Source: Zingiber officinale (lineage: Eukaryota > Streptophyta > Magnoliopsida > Zingiberales > Zingiberaceae). From it: 64,000 bases of DNA. Positions 24,265 through 34,025 of the stretch are shown one piece after another. The notes below the pieces were generated by a model. That model was not told the origin of the DNA and did not search any database. It saw only the letters and a program-made list of their open reading frames with translations. Positions within the stretch are counted from its first letter, which is position 1. Each line of letters starts with the position of its first letter. Location: the NCBI RefSeq assembly GCF_018446385.1, contig NC_055996.1, forward strand, positions 126,404,532 through 126,468,531. The letters are read 5' to 3'. A program made the position numbers and the translations under genes.

Positions 24265-25212
24265 ATGAATTCTGAAATAGAGTCTATGTACTCTAATAAG
24301 GTCTGGGAGCTTGTAGAACCACCTGATGGTGTAAAAGCCGTTGGATGCAAGTGGATCTACAAAAGGAAAAGAGGGACAGACGGGAAGGTAGAAACCTTTA
24401 AAGCTAGGCTTGTTGCGAAAGGGTACACTCAGAAAGAGGGAATAGATTATGAGGAGACCTTTTCACCGGTAGCCATGCTTAAGTCTATCCGGATACTCTT
24501 ATCCATTGCTGCTCATATGGATTATGAGATTTGGCAAATGGATGTCAAGACAACTTTCCTTAATGGAAGTCTTGAAGAAAACATCCATATGAAGCAACCA
24601 GAAGGGTTCATTGAAAAGGGCAAAGAGCATCTAGTGTGCAAGCTCAATCGGTCCATTTATGGATTAAAGCAAGCTTCAAGATCTTGGAACATCCGGTTTA
24701 ATGAAGTAATCCAGTCATATGGATTTATTCAAAGTCCGGATGAGTCTTGTGTATATAAGAAGTGTAACGGAAACGTGGTGGTATTTCTTGTACTATACGT
24801 AGATGATATTTTGTTAATTGGCAACAATGTCAAGGTATTATCAGACGTAAGGGTATGGTTGTCCAAACAATTTGATATGAAGGACTTAGGAGAATGTGCA
24901 CACATTCTTGGGATCAAAGTTATAAGGGATCGTAAGAAAAGAATGTTGTGTCTGTCCCAAGCTTCATATATAGATACAATCCTTGCTCGTTTTAGCATGC
25001 AGGATTCCAAGAAAGGTTTCTTACCTTTTAGACATGGAGTAGCTCTATCTAAAGAGATGTCTCCAAAGACATTGAAAGAGATAGAGGACATGAAAGCAGT
25101 TCCTTATGCTGTAGGAAGCCTAATGTATGCAATGCTATATGTGAGACCGGATATCTGTTTTGTCGTGGTCAGATATCGAAGTAACCCAGACAAGGACATT
25201 GGACTGCGGTAA
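24265..25212 (+). pseudogene. copia reverse transcriptase
   Basis: An open stretch of 315 codons contains the RT signatures in order: VGCKWIYKRK, KARLVAKGYTQ, the catalytic region QMDVKTTFLNG (Ala changed to Thr in the usual DVKTAFLNG), IYGLKQASRSWN and the YVDD active site at 24796-24807. It copies element RNA into DNA. The frame is lost at 25212, before RNase H. Confidence 0.9.
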
Positions 25213-25758
25213 AGTATATATTAAAGTACCGAGAAGGACTAGAGATTATATGCTAGTTTACCAAGCACGATCCGCTCCTGTGGGTTACACTGATTGATTT
25301 CCAATCGAGATAGGGATAATGAAGTCTACATCGGGCTATGTGTTTACTTTAGGAGGTGGAGCCATTTCATGGAGGAGCGTTAAGCGAAATGCGTTTGGAC
25401 TCAACCATGGAAGCTGAATATGTAGCGCCTTGAGGCTAAAGAAGCAGTATGGCTCAGGAACTTTCTAATGGACTTAGATGTGATTCCTGGTTTGCCTAAA
25501 ATCATCACAATTTATTGTGATAATAGTGGTGCAGTTGCAAACTCGAAGGAACCACGAGCCCATAAGGCAAGTAAACATATAGAGCGCAAGTACCACCTGA
25601 TACGAGATATCGTGAAGCGAGGAGAAGTTGTCATCGCCAAGATTGCATCAGCAGATAACCTGGCAGATCCTTTCACTAAGGCCCTTCCGGCGAAAGCTTT
25701 CGATCAGCATGTGGAGGGAATGGGAATTAGATGTATGGTAGAAGATATGGCAGCTTAG
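25213..25758 (+). pseudogene. copia RNase H, broken
   Basis: Pieces in different frames include STSGYVFTLGGGAISW near 25325-25375 and, in an open frame from 25468, YCDNSGAVANSKEP, HKASKHIERKYH and ADPFTKALP, typical of the copia RNase H tail. The frame ends in a TAG at 25756 just before the polypurine tract AAGTGGGAGAT. Confidence 0.87.
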
Positions 25759-25779
25759 TCATTAGTATAAGTGGGAGAT

Positions 25780-28190
25780 TGTTGGAGTGTATACTGAAAG
25801 CCTAAGCTTTGTAAACATTCATTATGAATAAAGAATCACATTTGGTCAAATTGTCTACATTTGTTTGTAGTTGTTCATATAGTTTATATTGTAGATAACC
25901 TAGTATGTGGTGTCACATGCAGAAGATGATGTTATCAGTACCTTATAAATTATAAACAGTAGCTCACGACCAGAATGGAAAGGAACAAACCATTAGAAGG
26001 TCGTAGTGTAATTAGGTATTAGTTTATCTTAACTATATAATTACACTAGTACACTCAGAGTGTATTGAGTAGGACCATTTGAGGTCGTTCCTTTTATACT
26101 GACTTTATAAAGGAACAAAGACCTCAGTTATTATGGAAGTGTGTGCTCTTAATTCTAATATAATAACAAGCACATATATTTGATATTTATTTCTTTAATT
26201 TATCAATGGGTGAGATTTAGTTCGATGAATCAATAAGCCCGATAAATTGGGAAATGATATCACTTATAGTGTGTGTTGTTGATTATGGAAGGAAACTGTA
26301 TCCTAGAGATACTAGGTTGATAATGTCCCCAAGAGAAGCTCATAAGGATTGTCATGTTAAACCCTGCAGGTGGACTTAGTCCAATATGACGATAAGGTTG
26401 AGTGGTACTACTCTTGGACTTAGATATTAATTAAATGAGTTGTCAGTAACTCACTTAATTAGTGGACATTCGATATCTTAAACACAGGGAGACTAACACG
26501 CTCATAATAAGAAGGAGCCCAAAAATATAATTTGGGATTGGTGCGGTAGTTCAATGATAGTTCTCTAGTGGAATGAATTATCATTGATAAAATTAAGTTG
26601 TGTGTTCGGGCCGAACACGGGATGCTTAATTTTATCGGGAGACCAAAACCAATTCCTCCTCTCGGTCCCTATCGTAGCCTCTTATTTATAGAGTTCTATA
26701 CCCACCTATACCCACCTTCTATACCCACCCAATAGGGGCCGGCCAAGCTAGCTTGGGAACAAGCTAGGGTCGACCTAGGTATAAAATTGGGTGGCCGGCC
26801 CTAGCTTGAACCCAAGCTAGTAGGGCCGGCCAAATTAAATTAAAAGAGAAATTTAATTTTAATTTTTATTATTATGTGGAAGATATAATTTAAAGAGAAT
26901 TAAAATTAAAATATCTCTCTTGTAAAATATCTACAAAAGATTAAAGAAAGAGATTAGATCTCTTTCCTTATTTGTAGATTGGAGAGATGTTTTATTTTCT
27001 CTTTAAAAATTATTCACATGTTGATAAAATTAAAATTATAGAAATTTCCTTTTATCAACCATGAAGAGATTTTAAAGAGAAATTTTATTTTTTAAAATTT
27101 CCGGAAACAAATTAGGAAGTTTTAATTGTTGATTAAAACTTGTCCAATTTGTTCTCCAATGATGTGGTCGGCCATGAGATTGTAATTTGGGAAATTTTAT
27201 TTTATTTTTCTCAATTAAATCATGTCAAGAAAATTGAGGAAATTTTATTGTAATTAAATTTCCTAATTTGCCTAGGCCAAGGAATATAAAAGAAGGGGTG
27301 AGGGTGCCTTCATGAGACACAACATCTATTATTCCTCTCCCTCTTTTGTTCCTTGGTGTGGCCGGCCATCCTCTCCCTCTCTTCCTCTTGTGGTGGCCGA
27401 ACCCTTCTCTTCCATTGGAGCTCTTGTGGTGGCCGGATACTACTCGGAGAAGAAGAAGAAGAAGGAGAGAAAGCTAGCATCTCTTGGAGCTTGGTTAGTA
27501 TTTTGGTTTTCCTCCTTGGTGAAGTTTTTCCTTTGTGGCCGAACCTTGCTTGGAGGAGAAGAAGGTGGTTGGTGGTTTCTCATCTCGGAAGATCGTTGCC
27601 CACACAACGTTCGAGGTTAGAAGAGGAATATGGTAGAAGATCAAGAGGTTTTTTTTCTACAAGGTATAACTAGTAATTTTTCTTTCCGCATCATGCTAGT
27701 TATTTATGGAAATAATACCAAATACAAGAGGCTTACGTTCTAGAATTTCGAATATGTTTTTCCGAAGTTGTGTTCTTTTGTTTTTTCTTTTCCTTGTGAT
27801 TTGATTGTTCTCTTTGGTTAACCTAAAGTTATTTTAGGAAATTAAATATTATCTTTCTATAAAAGGTTTTGTCTAGTCGGTGGTGGTTGCTCCCATATCC
27901 AAGAAGGCCATGTGCCTCGCCACGTCAGTACTGGGAACCAATTATGAAAATTAATATTTAATGGAATTAATAACTTAAGGAGACTTGGGTCGAACGTGTT
28001 AAGTTCCGCAGGAGATCCAAGTCAAAACCTAAAAGAACAAATAGATTAAGTTTTGGATCAAACGTGTTAAGTTCTGCAGGCGATCCAAAATTTAATTTAA
28101 AAGAACACATGGTAGCTAGGAAAAGGTTCAGACATTTGTACAAAATTTTTGTACAGTGGAACATATAGGTTTTCCGAGTAGCAACCAACA
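25780..28190 (+). repeat. 3' LTR of the copia element
   Basis: Near-identical to 18330-20743, with the same TATA box, 102-codon frame (27312-27620) and structured motif (27864-27938). It is preceded by the polypurine tract at 25771-25779. Confidence 0.93.
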
Positions 28191-28764
28191 AAATTGACTC
28201 AAGCTTGAGTCGTAATGTGCGAGTTTTGATGTTTGACAATGTATGAAGATTATTTTAACATGTATGAAGATTGCAGAAGCAATCGTCCATTTGGGGAGAT
28301 TGGTCAAGGTTAACCAATTTAATAGGAAGAAGAGTCAAGTAAGTCAAGGTTGACCGGATACTTGACTGGGAAGTCCTAATTGGAGATGAAGATTGGTATT
28401 AGATGAAAATCCAAGTGGGTCAGTATTTGACCAGACACTTGGTGGGAAAGTCCTGGTGAGTGAAGCCAAGAAGCAGGAAAGTCCTATGAGTGAAGCTAGG
28501 AAGATGGAAATCCTAGTGAGTGGAGCTAGGTGAAAACCCTAGTGAGTGCAGCTAGGCAGTAAGAAAGTCCTGACGAGTGAAGTCAGACAATGAAAATCAA
28601 AGTGGGTCAAGGATGACCGGACATCTGGTGATTGGAAGTTCAAGTAGGTCAAAGGATTGACCGGATACTTGACACAAGGAGAAAAGTCTAAGTGGGTCAA
28701 GGGATTGACCGGACGCTTGGTGAAGAAGTCCCAATAGATCAAGGTTGACCAAATGCTAGGCAAT
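28191..28764 (+). mobile_element. Family A-like LTR, continuation after the copia insertion
   Basis: Carries the family's repeated phrases 'gaccggatacttg', 'ccaagtgggtca' and 'gtgaagccaggaag' (28330-28760), the reverse of what is seen at 2300-2900. A TRIM solo LTR interrupts it at GCAAT (28760-28764), and after 28977 the family sequence is soon lost. Confidence 0.75.
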
Positions 28765-28971
28765 TGTTGGGGTTGCAAGGTTGCAAACATAGTCCCATAT
28801 TAGAAACACATGGGAAAGATCATGGGTTTATAAGAGAAAAGATATCTCCATTGGCATGAGGCCTTTTGGGGAGAGCCCAAGAGCAAAACCATGAGGGCTT
28901 AGGCCCAAAGTGGACAATATCATGCTATTGTGGATATATCTAAATTCTTTTCGATCCAACAGCAATGAGTG
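28765..28971 (+). mobile_element. TRIM solo LTR
   Basis: A 207-bp unit starting TGTTGGGGTTGC and ending GATCCAACA, flanked by a perfect duplication GCAAT (28760-28764, 28972-28976). It matches the LTRs of the complete TRIM at 60813-61495, including 'aagatatctccattgg' and 'gacaatatcat'. TRIMs are very small LTR elements without genes. Confidence 0.9.
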
Positions 28972-28976
28972 TTGGA

Positions 28977-29289
28977 GCAATCCCAATGGTCCATCCGACC
29001 ATGTATTTTGGTGTTTGGTTAAAGGGTTTAAGTTAGTTTCACCCTTGCATTTGATATGTGTATTTGAGTTGTGCAGGTTTGCAGGATACACATATGACTC
29101 AGCTTGATGGCTTCGGGTCCGGTGAAGGATGGAGTATCCGAGGGACCATAGACAAGACAGTAAGGATAAGAGCCGAGGGAAGTGCACTTCGAGGCATAAG
29201 TGAAGGATGACATTGGAACGAGCTGCGGGCTTGAATGCATCCGAGGGACGAGAGCCAAAGGAAGAAGGTTATAACAAAAAAAAATTGAA
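28977..29289 (+). mobile_element. Partial LTR-like DNA, unassigned
   Basis: Begins gagTGTTGGAGCAATCCC, which looks like an LTR start, and contains cgagggac phrases like those in family B LTRs (29125-29260). It merges without a clear border into the AT-rich tail of the minus-strand gag element near 29270-29290. I cannot set its end. Confidence 0.4.
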
Positions 29290-30853
29290 ATTTGGAAAAA
29301 TTATGTTTTTGTAGTCTTTTTAAATCAAAATTTATTTTCCCAATTAAGAATTTTTTTAAAAGATGTATAGAAGTTAAATATTTTTGTAAAAATTTATGTT
29401 AGTCAAAAAAAAAAAAAATTATCTTGTAGCACAGAAAAAATTTAACTCAAATTGTGAACAGTAAGTATAGGAAATAATTAAATTTTGCAAGTAAAAAGTT
29501 GAATTAAATTTGTATTTGATGCATACATAACAATAAATTTAAACTAAGTTGGATTTATGAACCGAAAATAAGTTCCTATCTATTATATTTATCAAAAATT
29601 TCTCTGAGATATATTTTCTAAATACTTTTACAATTTGTTCTCTATGGTTCCTAATATACCAATTAAGTCCATTATAATTTTTAAAATTTGAAAATTTTGA
29701 ACATGCATTATTCTTTTTTAAGGATCCTATTTGTTCTTTTAACTTAGAATTTTCCATTTGAACTTTGTCAAAAAGTTCTAATGTATTTGAAAGCATTAGA
29801 TAATTTTTTTAATTAAATGTTTCACAGTTAATAATTAAACATTTATTTTAATAATTAGCTTCCAGACTGTGGCGATGCACTAGGCTTTCTTGGTTATTGG
29901 AACAACAACTACTTATAGACAAAGTCTTTTAATGAAAGTAAATATTTAATTTTCTCTCTGAAAGTTCAAAAAATCAATTAATCTAAATATGATTTTGGAA
30001 CCCAAAATAGATTCCTTCCTACAGGATTAATCAAAAATTTCTTAGGAATATATTTCTATGATATTTCCCTAATTTGACCCTTATGGTATTTAAAATGTCA
30101 ATTTAAACCATTATATCTTCAAATATTTTGAACATGTGAGCATGCACGTTCCTTTAAATATTCTATTTCTGTTTTTAATTTTTAATTTTAATTTTTTATT
30201 TTGTTGAGATCTTCAAATCAACAAGATATAACTAAGGTTGATTTTAACTCTTTATTTTATTTTTCTAACTTACAATAAGTTTTCGATAACATTTTTATGA
30301 GCTGAAATAATTTGTCAGGAGGAAGAGACCGTACCTGACTTACCTTGACGATCCCGTAATCTGAAGCTCCCCCTAAAGTGTTACTTTCTTCTGATGTCGC
30401 TCCCCCTTCATTGATGCTCTCGATGCTCATTTAGGACAAGCTTGCTTTGTCTTCGTCTTCTTGGTGACTTGCCTCTAGCACAAGTACGGCGAGGGCTTCT
30501 ATCTTCGATTCATACGTGTTTCATCCCACGTCGCTTTTAGATTATACTTAGTCTGGGATGACTTCTTGTTCTTCTCCTTGTCCTTGTTCTTGTCCTTGCT
30601 CTTTAATTTAGGACAGTTGTCTTTCACGTGCCTTCATTGCAGTAGTAGTGTCTTATTTTTCTTTTCCTTCTATTACCCTGCAATTGATTAAATTTATTAA
30701 TTTTAAATAATTTTTTAAATTTTCTTACCATGAGTGTTGTTTCATCATCATCGAGAGAAGATTCAGAATCTTGTTCATCCGTTTTTGCCTTTAAGGTAAT
30801 GTTGCGCTTTAGCTCCTTCTTCATATTTGCACATATTGTTTCATGGACTTCAA
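29290..30853 (-). pseudogene. Outer minus-strand gag element: gag C-terminal part and tail
   Basis: The 3' part of a family B gag on the minus strand. From 30853 downward: EVHETICANMKKELK, an acidic SESSLDDDE stretch, MVRKFKKLFK, then a zinc knuckle whose first Cys is now His (HYYC, about 30640-30665), and a Lys-rich stretch. The conserved gag C-terminal motif appears twice in decayed form (29560-29700 and 29980-30110). A decayed copy of the structured motif is at 29868-29935. At the other end the coding continues across the 4.2-kb insertion at 35039. No 3' LTR is found below 29290. Confidence 0.75.
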
Positions 30854-31865
30854 TGTTGGAACCCCAAGGTTGTTTTGGTGCGATCAACAAGTTAAGTTAG
30901 GTCCTGTGTGTTTCTAACCTTGTGTCTAAGTGTGCAGGAGCTTAGGAACACAGGTACTCGAGCGGAAGACGCAGCTAGCGAGAAAGACGACAGTCCGAGG
31001 GACGAGGTGCTGCGGAAGAGTACACCGGCGGACGAGAAGGAAGTGCGCGCGGTAGTTCCGAGGTACGAAAGTCGGAGCAGAAGATTGCTCGGGGAGCAAG
31101 AGACGCAGCTAGCGCGAAGGTCGGCACGGGGTGTGACCGAGGGACGAAGTCTGCGGATGAGTACGCTGGTGGACGAGAAGGGACACGCGGCAATTCCGAG
31201 GGACGAGAAGCCGGAGGGAAGCATGCTCGAGAAGACCGAAAGATGGGTTCGGGTGAGCCCTATTCCGGATGTCAGAGATCACCCAAGCAAGCGGAGCCGG
31301 AGTAGAAAGACCCGGAACAGAGGCGAGCTGAACCGGAGAAGAGAGCACGGACCAAAAGTCAACTGGGTTAACTTTTGGCTCCGGGGCGCCCGGAGCTGTC
31401 CGGGGCGCCCGGAACCCTTCCGAGCGCCCGAAAGTGACTTTTTCACAGGATCGAGCTTTGACTCGATCCAACCGTTGGGGGATAAATTTTATCCCCCCCA
31501 GGGCGCCCGGAACCCTTCCAGGCGCCCCGACCAAGGCTATAAATATAGCCTTGGTCCAGAAGCTTTTCATCAGTTCAGAAATTGTAACAACACTTGTGTG
31601 CTTCCACTGCTTTGATTAGCTTCTTTCTTTTTGTGCCTACACTGCTGTAAACGAGGCTTCTCCGCCTGAAGGAGTTCTTAGTGCAACCATCTTCCTTGGA
31701 TTAACAACCTCCTCGGTTGTAACCAAGTCAAATCCGGTGCCTCGTTTTTTATGCTTTATTTTCTGCTTAATCTATTTTTCAAGTGTTAGCTTAATTGTTC
31801 GAGAAAGGGTTGTGTTTTATTCAGGGCTATTCAACCCCCCTTCTAGCCGGCCCAACGGTCCTATA
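30854..31865 (+). repeat. 5' LTR of the TR-GAG element
   Basis: Starts TGTTGGAACCCCAAGG and ends GTCCTATA (CA mutated to TA; the 3' LTR ends CCTACA). GGCGCCCGG motifs lie at 31383-31430 and 31500-31527, directly before the TATA box. Confidence 0.94.
31529..31556 (+). promoter_or_regulatory. TATA box inside a perfect 12-bp inverted repeat
   Basis: Arms GACCAAGGCTAT (31529-31540) and ATAGCCTTGGTC (31545-31556) flank AAAT, so TATAAATA (31538-31545) sits at the tip of a possible hairpin. The 3' LTR has the same at about 34703-34730 with one change (ctgtaaat). Related forms occur at 17862-17885, 38990-39020 and 52345-52372 in other family B LTRs. Confidence 0.8.
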
Positions 31866-31921
31866 AGTGGTATCAGAGCCGAGGCGCTTTAGGAGGACTA
31901 ACCGCCGAACGAAGCAACGTC

Positions 31922-32995
31922 ATGGCCGGACCAAGCATCCATCCGCCGAAATACGAAGGGGACTTCTCTACGTGGAAAAAACTAATGCAGGTATTTCTTA
32001 CAACAGATATTGAACTATTTTTAACAATGAAATTTGGCTTTGAAGCTCCAGGGGACAAGGAAATAGATAAATGGACAAAAAAGGAGCAGGCTGACTTCGT
32101 GGCGAACGGCAAAGCAGAGTACCATCTGCTAAGCGTTCTTCCGCCTCAAGAAGTCAACAGGATCGGTAAATACAACTCCACAAAGGAACTTTGGGAGAAG
32201 TTCCTCGAGCTGCACGAAGGTACGTCCGAAGCCAAACTCGCTAGACGAGATCTGCTTCGCAATCAGCTCACTAGCCTGCGACTTGGGGAAGATGAGACAG
32301 TCGCACATCTGCACTCCAGAATAAAAGAAATCATCACCGGACTCACGAATCTCGGAGAAAAGGTAAGTAATCGAGATTCGCTCAGGTACGCCTTAAATTC
32401 ATTTCCAAGAAATTCAAAATGGGCATCACTAGTAGATGCTTTTTACATTTCGAAGGACTTAGAAAAAATTTCATTAGAAGAATTTTTTTCAACATTTGAA
32501 GTGCATGAGACAAGATGTGCAAGAATGAAGGAGCCCAAGAACAACGTCGCCCTCAAAGCTTCGAGAGACGAACCTGAGTCGGAATCTTCTCTCGACGACG
32601 AGGAAATGGTAATGATGGTAAGAAGATTCAAGAAACTTTGTAAATCCAGATCTACTAACCATCCGCAGGGGAAGAAGAAAAGGACGATCCGCTGCTATCA
32701 TTGCGACGAAGAAGGGCACGTCAAGGACAATTGCCCCAAGCTGAAGAGCAAGAACAAGGAAAAGGATAAGAAGCATATCCAAAAGCGAAAAGCCCTAAAG
32801 GCGACGTGGGATGATACGTCGTCGGAGTCGGAAGTCGAGGCATTCTCCGGACTTGCTCTAATGGCAAGTCATCAAAACGACGACTGCGAGTCAAGCTCTT
32901 CCGAAATGAGCATCGAGAGCATCGATGAAGGGGGAGCGTCGTCAGAAGAAAGCAGCAGTTCAGGGGGAGACACGGAAACGAACTCGATAAGGTAA
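31922..32995 (+). CDS. Gag protein of the TR-GAG element (357 codons)
   Basis: Predicted structural RNA-binding protein. The ATG lies 42 bp after the PBS. Residues about 10-45 form the N-terminal part (YEGDFSTWKKLMQVFL), and about 85-195 resemble the UBN2 gag domain of copia elements (ELWEKFLELHEGTSEAK, LGEDETVAHLHSRIKEI, SLEEFFSTFEVHE). Residues 258-271 are a CX2CX4HX4C zinc knuckle (C258, C261, H266, C271), followed by a Lys-rich stretch and an acidic, Ser-rich tail. The stop TAA at 32993 overlaps AAGGTAAGT, a good splice-donor match. In relatives the protein continues into a coiled coil, here in another frame, so the tail may be truncated by an indel near 32960-32990. This is the longest intact element gene in the window. 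Confidence 0.88.
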   Translation: MAGPSIHPPKYEGDFSTWKKLMQVFLTTDIELFLTMKFGFEAPGDKEIDKWTKKEQADFVANGKAEYHLLSVLPPQEVNRIGKYNSTKELWEKFLELHEGTSEAKLARRDLLRNQLTSLRLGEDETVAHLHSRIKEIITGLTNLGEKVSNRDSLRYALNSFPRNSKWASLVDAFYISKDLEKISLEEFFSTFEVHETRCARMKEPKNNVALKASRDEPESESSLDDEEMVMMVRRFKKLCKSRSTNHPQGKKKRTIRCYHCDEEGHVKDNCPKLKSKNKEKDKKHIQKRKALKATWDDTSSESEVEAFSGLALMASHQNDDCESSSSEMSIESIDEGGASSEESSSSGGDTETNSIR

Positions 32996-33377
32996 GTCAG
33001 GTACGTTCTCTTCCTCCCGATAAACTTTATAAATTTGTTAAGTTATTAACTAAAGACTACTGTAAATTAGAAAAAGAAATAAAAAATTTAAAAATAATTT
33101 TAGCTAAGTCTTGCCCTCTAGAAGAATTAGATAAATCAAAATTGGAAAATGAAAAATTGAAACTTGAAAATAATGACTTGAAAATTCAAGTAGATAATTT
33201 GAAAAACCATGCATGTTCATTTAAAACCAATGGTAGAAGATTTAAAATTTAAATTGGTACTTTAAATATCACCCTGGACAAATTAGGAACATTTCAAGAA
33301 AATATATTCCTAAAAACGTTTTAGTTAATCCAGTAGGTTGGAACCTATATTGGGTTCCTAAATCATGCTTAAACTGA
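32996..33377 (+). pseudogene. Out-of-frame remainder of gag: coiled coil and conserved C-terminal motif
   Basis: One frame back from gag, codons run open to TAA at 33250 and give LPPDKLYKFVKLL, then a Leu/Lys/Glu coiled coil (LENEKLKLENNDLKIQVDNL). A second step of the same sense opens the frame 33252-33377, with NWYFKYHPGQIRNISRKY and NPVGWNLYWVPKS. The same motif is seen decayed at 29560-29700. This looks like one ancestral gag tail broken by two indels. Confidence 0.65.
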
Positions 33378-34025
33378 ATTTTAAAATTAAAATTAGCGCT
33401 TTAAGTGAGAAAATTAAACAAAGAATTTCTTTATGAGGCTTTGTCAAGGAAGTGGTTGTTGCTCCAATAACCAAGAAGGCCTCGTGCCTCGCCACGACCT
33501 GGAAGTCAAAATATTGAAATAAATGTTTAATTAACTTACTAATGAAGCATTAATACAAGAATTAATTAGTGCTTTAAAAAGGGTTATTCAAAACATTTTA
33601 TTTCAATTTAGAAATTTACTTACTTAGAAATTTTTAATTACCTAGTCATTTATATGCTTAAACATTCTCAAAAATCATTCTTTCTTAAGTTAAAAGATTT
33701 TCTGAAATTAGAAATTTATGCTCAAATTACTTAGAATTTTTTTTTAAGTTAGAAATATTTTTTTTTTTAAAAAAAATATTGACTTAGATTATTTCTCTTG
33801 GAACCCCATTTTTTTTGTGATCAAAGGGGGAGAAGGGAAAGTATAAGTCTAGGGGGAGGTAGATAGATTTAATTTTTTGTCTATCTTTTTTACTGAGGTA
33901 GATAGAGTTATTTTTTTCCTATCTTTTTGTACTTAAATTGCAAATTAAGTTAAGTTACTTAATTTTATTTAAAGTCTATTTTACCCTAGCTTAACTTGGG
34001 TTGATCACACCAAAAAGGGGGAGAT
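33378..34025 (+). other. 3' non-coding region and PPT of the TR-GAG element
   Basis: AT-rich. Contains the structured motif at 33436-33514 (aggctttgtcaaggaagtgg, ctccaataaccaagaaggc, gtgcctcgccacgacc), and then the polypurine tract AAAAAGGGGGAGAT at 34012-34025, adjoining the 3' LTR. Confidence 0.8.

Larger units (their letters stand above)
18330..28190 (+). mobile_element. Full-length Ty1/copia retrotransposon, coding region decayed
   Basis: LTRs 18330-20743 (2414 bp) and 25780-28190 (2411 bp), PBS at 20746, PPT at 25771-25779, and domain order PR-INT-RT-RH, which defines Ty1/copia. The flanks are gaatt and aaatt, a 5-bp duplication with one change. Reading the two LTRs side by side gives differences of roughly 1 in 80-100 bases, so the insertion is fairly young, yet gag and pol contain several stops and frameshifts. 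It could have been copied in trans while already defective. It sits in an LTR start (18278). Confidence 0.93.

Noticed and set aside
30908..31615. 235-codon plus frame, and related frames at 34080-34791 and on the opposite strand
   Set aside because: They lie fully inside the LTRs of the TR-GAG element. GC-rich LTR DNA gives long chance frames on both strands, and the second LTR copy breaks them.
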